A stretch of 64,000 nucleotides of DNA from contig NZ_JOMJ01000003.1 of assembly GCF_000711295.1 (NCBI RefSeq), forward strand, positions 1,375,501 through 1,439,500, written 5' to 3'. Position 1 is the stretch's first letter. Every line of letters begins with the position of its first letter. This stretch comes from Desulfohalovibrio reitneri. Lineage in GTDB: Bacteria; Desulfobacterota; Desulfovibrionia; Desulfovibrionales; Desulfovibrionaceae. A program made the translations under genes and the position numbers. Positions 49,476 through 58,558 of this stretch are shown here, in pieces. The notes under the pieces were generated by a model. The model was not told the origin of the DNA and ran no database searches. It saw only the letters and a program-made list of their open reading frames with translations.

Positions 49476-51401
49476 TCAGTCCGCCTTCTCCAGCCGGATG
49501 CGCGTGGCGTAGTAGGCCGTGCCCTCTCCCGCGCGGGAGACGACGTCCACAGTGAGCAGGTTGATTCCGTGCCCTTGGGCGGCCCAGCCACCCCTGCGGG
49601 TGACGGCGGTGTCCGTTCGCAGCCCCTCGTCCAGCCGCACACGCACCCGCAGCTCGCCCACCGGGCTCACCGCCAGCGCCTCCGCGCCGTCAGCCAGGCC
49701 GTGGGCGGCCTCGGGGTGGACCCGCAGTTCCGGCAACCCCTGGAAGTCATCGGGCGCGGCCTCGGAATTCAGCCGTTTGGGGTCGCCCGGGCTGAGCAGC
49801 CGCAGGGGATAGGCCCCGGGATCGCAGGCTTCGGTCTCCTCCTCCAGCCTGTCCAGGAAGCGGAAGCGGCCCGTCGGGCTGGGGAAGGATTCCCGGTAGG
49901 GGACCACGGGCTCGCCCAGCCGCACCGGCCCGGCCAGCACGTCCTCCAGGCTGAAGCCGTCCCGCTCCGCCGCCGGGCGGATGAGCTCCCGCAGCCACTC
50001 CCGCCTGGAGCGGCCCCAGTGGCCGCCAAGGCCCATGCGCCGGGCCAGGTCGCGGAACATGTCGCAGGCCGGGCGGCACTCCCCGCGCGGCTCGGAAACC
50101 GGATTGACCGGGCCGAGGTGGTTGTGGCCGAAGGAGGCCACCACATCCAGCTCCTCCGGAAACATGGTGGCTGGCAGCAGCAGGTCCGAGGCGCGGGCCG
50201 TGTCGTCCGGGAAATGCCCGATGTAGACCCGGAAATCCGCCCGGGCGAAGCCTTCGGCCACCCGGTTGGTGTCCGGAGCCATGGCCAGGGGGTTGGCCGC
50301 GGTGACGCAGATCATGCGCACCCGGGGGGCGGCTCCCACAAGCTCGCGGCCGATGCGCGGCATGAGCAGGCGGCGGCGAGCCACACCCATGCCCGCGACC
50401 TCCGGGTCGAAGGGGCCGTACTCCTCGAACCCCTGGGAGACGCCACCGCCGGGCAGCCCCAGATTGCCGGTGGCCGCGCCCAGGGCGTCGATGGCCCGCA
50501 CCGCCTGGTGGGCCCACTCATGCCGGTGCAGCCCCCAGCCCAACAGGGTGGCGCAGGGCCGCTCCAGGTACGCCCGGGCCAGCATGTCCGGCTCGCCCTC
50601 CCCGACTCCGGCCCGGGCGGCGCACTCCGCCTCGGTGTGTGCCGCCAGAATGGCTTCGTAGGCAGCGAAATGCTCGCTCCGCCGCCCGATGAACTCCATG
50701 TCGAAGCCGCCCAGCCGCCGGGCCGCCAGGGCCGCGCCCAGGGCCAGCCACAGGTCGCCACCCGGCCTGGGGGCGATTCGCTTTTCCGCCAGGGTGGCTG
50801 TCTCGCTGGGCAGGGGATCCACCAGCAGCACCCGCGCGCCAGCCTTGGCGCACCGCCGCACCAGACGCGCCAGCCAAGGCTGGGTGGCCGCGGGGTTGCG
50901 CCCCCACAGCACGATGCTCGCGGCGTTCTCCAGGTCGGCCGGATCGTGGGAAACGCGGGGCGACCCCACGTCCATCTCCTGGGCGGCCTGCCCCGTGCCC
51001 CCACACAGGCTGCCGCGCAACCCGGTCACGCCGCCGAGGTCGGCGAAAAAACGCTGGACGAGCAGCATCAGCCCGGTGCGCTGGCCGTAGCCCTGGTAGT
51101 TGAGCACGGCCTCCGGGCCGTGGTGGCGAATGGTTTCCTCAAGCCGCGCGGCCACCGCGTCCAAGGCCTCGTCCCAGCATATCCGGGACCAGCCTCCCCC
51201 GCTTCGAAGCAAGGGGTGCAGCAGCCTGTCGGGGTGGTTGACCCGCCCGGGATAGCGGGTGGCCTTGGCGCAGGCAGCGCCTTGCGCCAGGGGGTGTTCC
51301 GGGTCGCCGCGCAGCTCCGCCAGCCGCCCGTTCTTCGCCCGGCCGAGGAGTCCGCAGGTTCCGGGGCAATCGCGCGTGCATGTTGTGCGAATGGTGTTCA
51401 C
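49476..51401 (-). CDS. Molybdopterin-dependent oxidoreductase (DMSO reductase superfamily), single-subunit
   Basis: A 641-residue protein with an N-terminal [4Fe-4S] motif (CTRDCPGTC ... GAACAKA) and the domains of bis-molybdopterin guanine dinucleotide enzymes: AEKRIAPRPGGDLWLALGAAL, LLLPATMFPEELDVV, and the C-terminal dinucleotide-binding domain (LRLLSPGDPKRLNSE, FQGLPELRVHP). The metal-ligand position may be Cys in GSLCGGTG. There is no Tat signal, so it is cytoplasmic. Electron-transfer subunits are not adjacent. The substrate is unknown. Divergent from the downstream kinase gene, with 119 bases between. Confidence 0.9.
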   Translation of the reverse strand: MNTIRTTCTRDCPGTCGLLGRAKNGRLAELRGDPEHPLAQGAACAKATRYPGRVNHPDRLLHPLLRSGGGWSRICWDEALDAVAARLEETIRHHGPEAVLNYQGYGQRTGLMLLVQRFFADLGGVTGLRGSLCGGTGQAAQEMDVGSPRVSHDPADLENAASIVLWGRNPAATQPWLARLVRRCAKAGARVLLVDPLPSETATLAEKRIAPRPGGDLWLALGAALAARRLGGFDMEFIGRRSEHFAAYEAILAAHTEAECAARAGVGEGEPDMLARAYLERPCATLLGWGLHRHEWAHQAVRAIDALGAATGNLGLPGGGVSQGFEEYGPFDPEVAGMGVARRRLLMPRIGRELVGAAPRVRMICVTAANPLAMAPDTNRVAEGFARADFRVYIGHFPDDTARASDLLLPATMFPEELDVVASFGHNHLGPVNPVSEPRGECRPACDMFRDLARRMGLGGHWGRSRREWLRELIRPAAERDGFSLEDVLAGPVRLGEPVVPYRESFPSPTGRFRFLDRLEEETEACDPGAYPLRLLSPGDPKRLNSEAAPDDFQGLPELRVHPEAAHGLADGAEALAVSPVGELRVRVRLDEGLRTDTAVTRRGGWAAQGHGINLLTVDVVSRAGEGTAYYATRIRLEKAD

Positions 51402-51520
51402 TCTGCATTCCGATGGGTTGGATACGATGCTCGCAGGCTACTCCCCGGGAGGCTGGAGGGGCAAGCCGGAATGATGATTCTTGTTCATTTTCCGCCCGGA
51501 GTGCGGTAGATGGATGGAAA

Positions 51521-54499
51521 ATGGCATCCGAAGAATGGGGACATATAGGGGAAGCTCCCCCCCTTCTGGGATGGCGCCATCTGCTGGTGTTCGTGTTGCT
51601 GGCCGCGGCGCTGTATGTGGGGGGCTGGTGGATCCTCGGCCTGTGGCACGCGGGCGAGGACGAGCGGCTGCGCCTGCGCAAAACACAGGCCGCGGCCAAC
51701 GCCCTGTGGGAGGAAGTGGCCGAATACCCCGGTCGCATGATGCGCCTGACCTCCCTCGACCCGTTGGAATACGCCCTGAACGGGGACGGACCCGACCACC
51801 GCACCGGGGTCATCCTGGACGCTGCCAGGGAACTGCTGGCGGCCAGCGCGGTCTTCCTCCTCGATGACAAGGGCATGCCCGTCATGACCAGCCCCAGGGA
51901 GCACATACGGCTCGTTTCCGGCAACTCCCTGGCCTACCGCTCCTACTTCCGCGAGGCCATGCAGGGCCGGCCGTCGGTAAGCCTTGAACTGAGCGCCCAC
52001 TTCAGGGATATCGGCGCCTACATCGCCGCCCCCGTCCACGCTGGCCGGGCGAACCCGGTGGGCATCGCCGTATGCAAGCTGGACTCCTCCCGTTTCGACA
52101 AAATCCTGGAAGCACACCCCGTGCCCATGGCCCTGCTCTCCCCCGAGGGCATCGTCTTCGCCACCAACCAGCCGGACTGGACGCTCCGCACAGCCGCCCC
52201 CCTCTCCACGGATGAGGCACGCCGGCTGGGCCCCGGCTTCCGGAACGAGTCGGTGGACGCCCTGCCGGTGGACATCTCCAAGGACCGCGTCACCCACGAC
52301 GGCAGGGACATGCTGGTGCGGCGGGCGGAAATGCCCGGCTTGCCGGGCTGGCGGCTGGCCGCCCTTTTCCCGGCCAGGGACCTTTTCGCCCCGGAACGGG
52401 TCCTCCCGGCGGCATCCCTGCTCATGGCCGCCCTGGCCGTGCTGGCCTTGGCCTACCGCGAGCGCGCCCACAGCGAGGACACGGCCCGCCTCCAGGCGGA
52501 ACGGGCCCTGCGTCGGGCCAACGAACAGCTGGAGGAGCGGGTGGCCGCCCGCACAGAGGAGTTGGAGCGGACCAACACAAATCTTCGCCAGGAAATGGAC
52601 GCCCGGCTCCGGGCAGAGGAGGAGGCCGCCTCCTTCGGCCACATGCTGGACGCCTCCCTCAACGAAATCTACCTCCTGGATCCGGAGAATCTCCGCATCC
52701 TGCACGCCAACCGGGGCGCCGCCAGGAAGCTGGGCTACGACGCCCAGCGGCTGACCTCCATGCGGCTTAGGGAAATCATCCGCGACTTCGACGGGCTGCG
52801 CGTACCCGAGCTGATCTCGCCGTTGCTCTCCGGCGAGCTGGAGCAGGTGGAACTGGAGGCGGAGATGCGCCACAAGGACGGCTCCACTTCAATCACCCAC
52901 GGCACCCTGCAGAGCATGGACCTGCACGGGAAGCGGGTCCTCCTTCTGGTGGGCGCGGACGTAACCAGCCGCAGGCGGGCCGAGTCCGCCCTGCGCGCCT
53001 CCGAGGCCCTCTTCCGCAGCCTGGTGGAGGAAGCCCCGGTGGGCATTGTGCTCACCGACCTCGACGGTCGGCTGCGCGAGGTCAACCCGGCCATGGAGCG
53101 GATGCTCGGCTACGAACACGGCGAATTGGTCGGGCTCGGGCTGTCCACCCTCTACGATGCGGACGACCTGCGGGAACTGCCCCTGCAGCGCCAGCGCATC
53201 ATCGACGAGGGAACGGTGCGGCTTGAACGGCGGCTGCGGCGCAAGGACGGGGGGGTGTTCCCCGTGCTTACCGTGGCCCGCATGCTCTCCAAGGACGCCG
53301 TGCTTCTCCTCTACCAGGACATGACCCGCGAGAAACGGCTGCTGCGCGACCAGGAAGAGGCGCGCATCCAGGCGGAGAACGTCTCCCTGGCCAAGAGCCA
53401 GTTCCTGGCCAACATGAGCCACGAGATCCGCACTCCCCTGCACGGCATGCTGGGCATGGCCGAACTGCTGCTGGCCGACACGAAAAACCCCTCCCTGGTA
53501 GAAGAATACGCCGGGAATATCCGCGAAGCGGGCACGAACCTCCTAAGCCTGCTGGAGGATATCCTGGACATGGCCCGCATCGAGGCGGACAGGCTGTCGG
53601 TGGAGGAAGCCCCGGTGGAGTTGCGGCCTTTGGCGCGAAGCGTGCTGGGCATGTTCGCCATCGAGGCGGGCAAGCGGGACCTGAGCCTGACCTTCGAACC
53701 GGCCCCGGACCTTCCCGAGTTGGTGTACACCGACCAGGGAAGGCTGCGCCAGGTGCTGGTCAATCTGGTGGGAAACGCGGTCAAGTTCACCGAGCGGGGG
53801 GCCGTGACCGTCATCGCGCGGCCCACGGAACAGGGATCGGACCGAGTGCTCTTCGAAGTGCGGGACACCGGGCCGGGCATCCCCCCGGAGCAGCAGGAGG
53901 CCATGTTCGAGGTATTCCGCCAGGCCGACGCCTCCTACTCCCGCCCCAAGGCCGGGAGCGGCCTTGGGCTGACCATCTCACGCAAGCTGGCCGGACTGTT
54001 GGGTGGATGGCTCTGGGTTGAATCCACGCCCGGCCAGGGCAGTTCCTTCTTTCTGACCATCACCGCCCGCCCCGTTGACTCCGCGTCGGCCCCACCACCG
54101 GCCGAACCACGCGACACCTCCCCGATGCGGGTCCTGCTGGCCGAGGACAATCGCGTCAACCAGCTCATGACCCGGCGCATGCTGGAAAGACATGGCCACT
54201 CCGTGCTAACCGCCTCGGACGGGGACGAGGCCCTGGACATCCTGGCCCGCGAACGGGTGGACCTGGTGCTCATGGACATCTCCATGCCGCGCCTTGACGG
54301 GCTGGAGGCCACGCGGCGCATCCGGCGGGGCGGAGCCGTTCTGGACCCATCGGTGCCGGTGGTGGCGCTCACCGCCCACGCCATGACGGGAGATCGGGAG
54401 GAGTTCCTGGCCGAGGGCATGGACGCCTACCTGGCCAAGCCCTTTGAATGGGAGGACCTCGCCTGGGTGCTGGCCGACCTGTCGCCGAGGCGGGAATAG
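51521..54499 (+). CDS. Double-Cache membrane hybrid sensor histidine kinase
   Basis: A 992-residue kinase. Helix 1 (about 19-39), a large periplasmic double-Cache sensor region (about 250 residues) resembling DctB-type sensors ([39 protein letters not shown]), helix 2 (about 290-310), coiled coil, PAS (about 365-480), PAS (about 490-605), kinase core with His634 ([15 protein letters not shown]), ATPase motifs [16 protein letters not shown] and GSGLGLTI, receiver with Asp919 ([12 protein letters not shown]). A 47-codon extension upstream to 51380 lacks a site and was left out. Followed after 21 bases by a binding-protein gene. Confidence 0.92.
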   Translation: MASEEWGHIGEAPPLLGWRHLLVFVLLAAALYVGGWWILGLWHAGEDERLRLRKTQAAANALWEEVAEYPGRMMRLTSLDPLEYALNGDGPDHRTGVILDAARELLAASAVFLLDDKGMPVMTSPREHIRLVSGNSLAYRSYFREAMQGRPSVSLELSAHFRDIGAYIAAPVHAGRANPVGIAVCKLDSSRFDKILEAHPVPMALLSPEGIVFATNQPDWTLRTAAPLSTDEARRLGPGFRNESVDALPVDISKDRVTHDGRDMLVRRAEMPGLPGWRLAALFPARDLFAPERVLPAASLLMAALAVLALAYRERAHSEDTARLQAERALRRANEQLEERVAARTEELERTNTNLRQEMDARLRAEEEAASFGHMLDASLNEIYLLDPENLRILHANRGAARKLGYDAQRLTSMRLREIIRDFDGLRVPELISPLLSGELEQVELEAEMRHKDGSTSITHGTLQSMDLHGKRVLLLVGADVTSRRRAESALRASEALFRSLVEEAPVGIVLTDLDGRLREVNPAMERMLGYEHGELVGLGLSTLYDADDLRELPLQRQRIIDEGTVRLERRLRRKDGGVFPVLTVARMLSKDAVLLLYQDMTREKRLLRDQEEARIQAENVSLAKSQFLANMSHEIRTPLHGMLGMAELLLADTKNPSLVEEYAGNIREAGTNLLSLLEDILDMARIEADRLSVEEAPVELRPLARSVLGMFAIEAGKRDLSLTFEPAPDLPELVYTDQGRLRQVLVNLVGNAVKFTERGAVTVIARPTEQGSDRVLFEVRDTGPGIPPEQQEAMFEVFRQADASYSRPKAGSGLGLTISRKLAGLLGGWLWVESTPGQGSSFFLTITARPVDSASAPPPAEPRDTSPMRVLLAEDNRVNQLMTRRMLERHGHSVLTASDGDEALDILARERVDLVLMDISMPRLDGLEATRRIRRGGAVLDPSVPVVALTAHAMTGDREEFLAEGMDAYLAKPFEWEDLAWVLADLSPRRE

Positions 54500-54520
54500 A
54501 CCAGCGACGAAGGAGACCCC

Positions 54521-55378
54521 ATGGACGCGCCGACCATTCCCTCTCAGCGACGCGACGACCTCATCGGCCTTGACGGCCTGGACAAGGCCGACCTTCTTCT
54601 CTTTCTGGCCGGCAACCAGTTCATGGCCACGCCGGACCTGCTGGACGCCTTCCGCGCCGCCCATCCCGGGGTGGAACACATCTACTGCCAGACCCTGCCG
54701 CCGGGTCTGCAGCTGCGCCAGATACTCGCGGGCAAGGCCCGGTTCGACGGCCGGGAAATCACCGGCCGGGCCGACCTCTACGTGCCCGTCTCCGACGAGG
54801 CCGTTGACGAACTCGCCCGCGCCGGGCTGACCGAGCCCGCCCGCTGCCCTGTCTACCTGCGCAATCGGCTGGCTCTCATGGTCGCCAAGGGCAACCCCCT
54901 GGACATCCGCTCCCCGGCCGATCTTGCCCGGCCCGGCGTGCGGCTCTCGCAGCCCGACCCTGAGCTGGAGCACATCGGCTGCCACATTTTGGAGATGTAC
55001 CGCCGAGCGGGCGGCGAGGATCTGGTGCGGACAATCATGGAGGACAAAAAGGCGGATGGCTCAACCAGGCCGACCACCGTGCACCACCGCGAAACGCCGC
55101 GCCGCATCCTGGACGGCGAGGCCGACGCCGGGCCGGTCTGGATCACCGAGGGGCTGCACGCCGCCCGTCAGGGACTGGACCTGGAGACGGTGGAACTCCC
55201 CGAGGACCTGGACATGCGCGACCAAGCGGCCTACCGCGCCTGCCCCGTCTCCTCCGGCCGCAACCCGGTGAACGCCAGGACCTTCACCGATTTCCTCTTC
55301 AGCCAAGAAGCCCGCGACATCTTCCGCCACTTCGGCTTTCTGCCGGAAAATCGCCCCGCTACCCCACCCGGCCCATGA
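54521..55378 (+). CDS. ModA-like substrate-binding domain protein without signal peptide
   Basis: A 285-residue protein resembling ModA/type II binding proteins: LLFLAGNQFMATPDLLDAF, YVPVSDEAVDEL, RNRLALMVAKGNPLDIRSPADLARPGVRLSQP, and the C-terminal TDFLFSQEARDIFRHFGF. The start (MDAPTIPSQRR) is charged and has no signal peptide, and no upstream in-frame start gives one, so it should stay in the cytoplasm. GAAGGAGA precedes the ATG. It lies 21 bases after the hybrid kinase gene and near a molybdopterin enzyme, suggesting a molybdate- or oxyanion-linked cytoplasmic role; that is inference. Confidence 0.82.
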   Translation: MDAPTIPSQRRDDLIGLDGLDKADLLLFLAGNQFMATPDLLDAFRAAHPGVEHIYCQTLPPGLQLRQILAGKARFDGREITGRADLYVPVSDEAVDELARAGLTEPARCPVYLRNRLALMVAKGNPLDIRSPADLARPGVRLSQPDPELEHIGCHILEMYRRAGGEDLVRTIMEDKKADGSTRPTTVHHRETPRRILDGEADAGPVWITEGLHAARQGLDLETVELPEDLDMRDQAAYRACPVSSGRNPVNARTFTDFLFSQEARDIFRHFGFLPENRPATPPGP

Positions 55379-56212
55379 TCTCGTAGCACAGCCGGGCGGC
55401 GGTGAAGTCCGGGTGGTGCAGGCCGGTGATGGGGGCCAATTCCACCACGTCCGCGCCTAGCAAGCGCCTGTCCTCCAGGCCGATGCGGTCCAGCACGGCC
55501 ATGGCCAACCGCCAGTCCAGCCCGCCAGGCACCGGCGTGCCCGTGGCGGGCATCAGCGAGGGATCCAGGCCGTCGACGTCAAAGGTCAGCCAGACCTCCC
55601 GGGGAAAATCCTTGGGCAGCATGGGCCCATGCACGCCGCGCTTGAGCGCCGTTTTGCCATCCAGGTGCGGAATCCGCGCCTGACGCCGGAACTCGTGCTC
55701 CTCCCGGCACATGGCCCGCACGCCCACCTGGAACACCGGCAGGCTTAGCTCAACCGCCCGGCGCATGACGCAGGCGTGCGACCACCTGCTGCCCTCGTAT
55801 TCCTCCCGCAGGTCGGCGTGGGCGTCCACCTGCACCACGCCCACGTCCCGGCCCGACTCGGCCAGAGCGGCGAAGGCCCCCACGCTCACGGTGTGCTCCC
55901 CGCCCAACAGCAGGGGAAACGAGCCGCCCCTCAGGGCCGCGCCCACCGCCTCCTGAATCCGGGGCAACGCCCCCTCGGGCGAATCCCCGGGAGCGCACAA
56001 GCCATCCGACGTCCACACCCCCCGCTCGCCCGGACTGCCCAGGTCGGGGTCCAAAAACAACTCCAACTCCCCGAAGCCGCCAGAATCGCCTCCGGCCCCC
56101 GGGCCGTCCCCGCGCCGTAGCTCACCGTGGCCTCCAACGGCGCGGGCAAAACATGAAAAAACGCCGACCCCGGCTCGCCATTCCCAATCTCGCTGTACAG
56201 AAAATGCCTCAT
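55359..56212 (-). CDS. speB: Agmatinase/arginase-family ureohydrolase with one apparent frameshift
   Basis: A manganese ureohydrolase related to agmatinase (SpeB). The N-terminus starts MRHFLYSEIGNGEPGSAFF and runs through SYGAGTARGPEAILAAS. At the C run 56069-56072 the frame breaks, and the rest is found one frame over: GELELFLDPDLG, LLGGEHTVSVGAF, VQVDAHADLREEY, WSHACVMRRA, TFDVDGLDPSLMPATGTPVPGG. All metal-binding His/Asp positions (GGEH, DAHAD, DVDGLDPS) are present. One extra G restores SGELELF and a normal 284-residue protein. Overlaps the convergent ModA-like gene by 20 bases. No clear ribosome-binding site. Confidence 0.83.
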
Positions 56213-56478
56213 GGCCAGGAAAATATGGATTGGGAAGGAAAAAGGGAAGAGGAAGCGAGGGGAGCAAGGGGGGTGGATGGTGGTTGGCCGGGGTGCAAGT
56301 TCAGGGCACGCGGCGGGCGCCGGGAGACGGCAGCCCAATTCAGCGTTCAGCGCATTTGCGGCCAAACGGCCGGGGCGTGGTTGTACCGGGTAGGCGCGCT
56401 CCACGGTCGCCAGTGCGCCGGGATGTTCCTTGACCGCGATACCATCTCGCACCAACACGCGTTACACATGCAAACTTA

Positions 56479-57398
56479 GAACTTATCCGTAAATAATTCC
56501 TGTCTTTCTCAGAGCGATGATGATGGCGGCCGCCAAATGGGTTAATGCCAAATGAGCTGAATGCAGCTTTTCAAACCTGACCAGAAGCTTCCTGAAGCGA
56601 TTAAGCCAAGACAGGCTCACTTCTACAACCCACCTTCGTGGCTTGAATTCAGGGTTGCGTTCCTTCTCTGCGATCTCTTCACCACGCGGCCGAACATGGG
56701 GGAGATACCCTGCGTTCTCAATTACTTGCCGTGCGTTGTCGCCGGTGTAGCCTGCATCGGCACAGAGGTTATCTACCACCTCTGGCTCGAAAGGCCCGCC
56801 CACGACTTTGCCTTTCAACACATTCTCCAACTGGGATACATCATGTCGATTTGCGCCTGTTACAACGATCGACAACGGGACGCCACGCTCGTCCACAAGA
56901 ATGTGGCGTTTGGAACCTTTTTTTCCCCGGTCTGTCGGATTTCTGCCACCCGCCTCACAGGCCAAAGGTGCTTTAAGCGCACCCCCGTCAACGGCTTGCC
57001 ATTCCCAAGCAATCCCCATCATTTCATCATATTCAGCGAGACCTGCTTGCCAAAGCGACAGAAAAAAGCCTTGCTTTTCCCACTTTCTGAAATAGGCATG
57101 GATAGAGCTTGGGCTCCCAAACACTTCTTTGGGTAAGGCCTTCCATTGAATCCCAGTGCGCAAAACATATACGATGGCCTCAAAAACTCTCCGAGGCGGG
57201 AGAGGCTTTCCACCGCCCCCTGGTTTTCGCTTGTATTTCCTCGTGGTATCATGTTGAGGTACAGGAATGTGCGGCTCGACAATAGCCCAGAATTCATCAG
57301 AAACTTCCCAAGATTGAACTCGCTTTCCCATGCGTCCTCCTCTTTTGAGGAGAATGCTCGAACTGTTCAGTTTAGTCTATTTATTTACGGATAAGTTC
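56479..57398 (-). mobile_element. IS5-family insertion sequence, 920 bp
   Basis: Perfect 18-bp terminal inverted repeats (GAACTTATCCGTAAATAA at 56479-56496 and its complement at 57381-57398) flank one transposase gene. The left flank reads CTTAG and the right CTTTG if the outermost G/C is excluded, an imperfect match, so the target duplication cannot be stated. It is inserted in the palindrome of repeat copy I. A+T content is higher than in neighbouring genes, in line with transfer from elsewhere. Confidence 0.93.
56483..57331 (-). CDS. IS5-family DDE transposase
   Basis: A 282-residue transposase in one unbroken frame. N-terminal part WEVSDEFWAIVEPHI and LPPRRVFEAIVYVLRTGIQWKALPKEVFG is typical of IS5-type elements. 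Catalytic residues: Asp in WQAVDGGALKAP, Asp in LCADAGYTGDNA, and Glu in RRWVVEVSLSWLNRFRKL. The TAA stop falls inside the left inverted repeat. The frame is complete, so the element may be able to move. Confidence 0.95.
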   Translation of the reverse strand: MGKRVQSWEVSDEFWAIVEPHIPVPQHDTTRKYKRKPGGGGKPLPPRRVFEAIVYVLRTGIQWKALPKEVFGSPSSIHAYFRKWEKQGFFLSLWQAGLAEYDEMMGIAWEWQAVDGGALKAPLACEAGGRNPTDRGKKGSKRHILVDERGVPLSIVVTGANRHDVSQLENVLKGKVVGGPFEPEVVDNLCADAGYTGDNARQVIENAGYLPHVRPRGEEIAEKERNPEFKPRRWVVEVSLSWLNRFRKLLVRFEKLHSAHLALTHLAAAIIIALRKTGIIYG

Positions 57399-57479
57399 TT
57401 TGGTTTGCTGCGGACGACCAGGGCCGCGCAGGCCCTGGTCGCCCGCAGGACGAAATCTTCATCTGCATCTTGCCACACA

Positions 57480-57522
57480 AAAAGCCGCCCCTCCTAGCTT
57501 AAAGCCCGGAGGGGCGGCTTTT
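57480..57522 (-). terminator. Intrinsic terminator after the peroxiredoxin gene
   Basis: A perfect 15-bp stem (AAAAGCCGCCCCTCC with GGAGGGGCGGCTTTT) around a 13-base loop, ending in T on both strands, 21 bases after the stop. Confidence 0.92.
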
Positions 57523-57543
57523 CAGCCCTGGTCTTTTAAATCA

Positions 57544-58194
57544 CTACTCGTTGAGGGATTCGTAGACCTTGCCGACCTGGATTTCGGAGGGGGTGAGGGT
57601 TTTTTCGCCCGGGGTCCATTTGGCCGGGCAGGCCTCGTTGGGGTTTTCCTTGAGGTAGGTATTGGCCTGCATTTTCCGCACGAGTTCGTCGGCATTGCGG
57701 CCCACGTTGTAGTAGGTGGTTTCGGAACCCACGAGCATGCCTTCGGGGTTGATGATGAAGGTGCCGCGCAGGGCCAGGCCGGTGTCGCAGTCGTACACGC
57801 CGAAGTAGCGGGAGACCTTGCCCGTGGGGTCTGCGCCCATCTTGTAGCGTACGTTCTGCAGCAGGCGCTCGTCGTTTTTCCAGGCCATGTGGGTGAACTC
57901 GGTGTCGGTGGACACGGAGACCAGCTCGCAGCCGAGTTTCTTCAGTTCCTCGTGTTTTTCCGCGAGGTCCGCCAGCTCGGTGGGACAGACGAAGGTGAAG
58001 TCGGCGGGGTAGAAGACGAGGACGATCCACTTGCCCTCGGCCAGGGTCTTTTCCGAGGAGAAGTCGGCGAAGAATCCCTCCTCGGGGTCGAATACCTTCA
58101 TTTCGAAGTGTTCGATGGGCTTGCCGACCTTGGCGTGTTGGATGGGGTGGTGTCCGTGTTCGTGGCCGTGATGGTGTTCCTTGCCGCAACTCAT
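57544..58194 (-). CDS. 2-Cys peroxiredoxin (AhpC/TSA family) with His-rich N-terminus
   Basis: A 216-residue thiol peroxidase that reduces H2O2 and organic peroxides. The peroxidatic Cys is in FYPADFTFVCPTELAD and the resolving Cys in NEACPAKWTPG, with the GTFIINPEG strand. The first 20 residues, MSCGKEHHHGHEHGHHPIQH, form a metal-binding-type tail that typical AhpC proteins lack. AGGAG precedes the ATG, and a good sigma-70-like promoter lies upstream. No partner reductase (AhpF) is adjacent. A role in oxygen defence fits an anaerobe. Confidence 0.94.
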   Translation of the reverse strand: MSCGKEHHHGHEHGHHPIQHAKVGKPIEHFEMKVFDPEEGFFADFSSEKTLAEGKWIVLVFYPADFTFVCPTELADLAEKHEELKKLGCELVSVSTDTEFTHMAWKNDERLLQNVRYKMGADPTGKVSRYFGVYDCDTGLALRGTFIINPEGMLVGSETTYYNVGRNADELVRKMQANTYLKENPNEACPAKWTPGEKTLTPSEIQVGKVYESLNE

Positions 58195-58240
58195 GATGAT
58201 GCTCCTGAAGGGGTTGGGAATCGGGATTTCTCAGCCTATT

Positions 58241-58269
58241 TTGATATTCGGCGGCCTGCAGCGCGTCAA
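58241..58269 (-). promoter_or_regulatory. Sigma-70-like promoter for the peroxiredoxin gene
   Basis: On the minus strand TTGACG and TATCAA are 17 bases apart (five and four matches to consensus), 46 bases before the ATG. No clear PerR-type box was seen. Confidence 0.6.
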
Positions 58270-58558
58270 GTCCGGGGGGATTGTCCGGGCGACACGGAAT
58301 CGTCACGGTGCGGGGGTAGGTATGACGTGGTGGCCGGAGACTTCGCCCGGCCGAGGCAGCCAAAGGTAACGCCGGAATTGAACCCGCACCCCATCTTCTC
58401 CCCGCCGCGCCCGTCCAGGCGCGCTCTCCGGGGCGACAATCGTCTGAAACAGTTCCCGAGCCTTGACTGGCGGTATAATTTACCGGTTCATGCCCGTGAC
58501 CCGGGCTTGCCAAAATCGTGGCCGCCGGATACTCGGTAAGGGAAGATCTCCGAACCGG
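58270..58558 (+). other. Leader region before the PIN-PhoH gene
   Basis: No gene is supported here. It holds a perfect TATAAT at 58474-58479 about 80 bases before the PhoH start, but no convincing -35 at normal spacing (TTGACT lies only five bases before it). A possible ribosome-binding site AAGGGAAGA is at 58538-58546. Confidence 0.4.

Larger units (their letters stand above)
56274..57457 (-). repeat. Interspersed repeat, copy I, split by the IS5-family element
   Basis: Left part 56274-56478 runs from GGTTGGCCGGGGTGCAAG to GCAAACTTA, which is half of the conserved palindrome. The other half, GGTTTGCTGCGG, with CAGGGCCGCGCAGGCCCTG and the closing GACGAAAT, lies at 57399-57457 beyond the element. 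The conserved end lies past the terminator of the peroxiredoxin gene. Confidence 0.87.

Noticed and set aside
56476-57401. Target-site duplication of the IS5 element
   Set aside because: CTTAG and CTTTG differ by one base and the end of the inverted repeat can be set in two ways, so no duplication is claimed.
58463-58479. Promoter TTGACT...TATAAT before the PhoH gene
   Set aside because: The hexamers are only five bases apart. TATAAT alone may be a -10, but no -35 fits.
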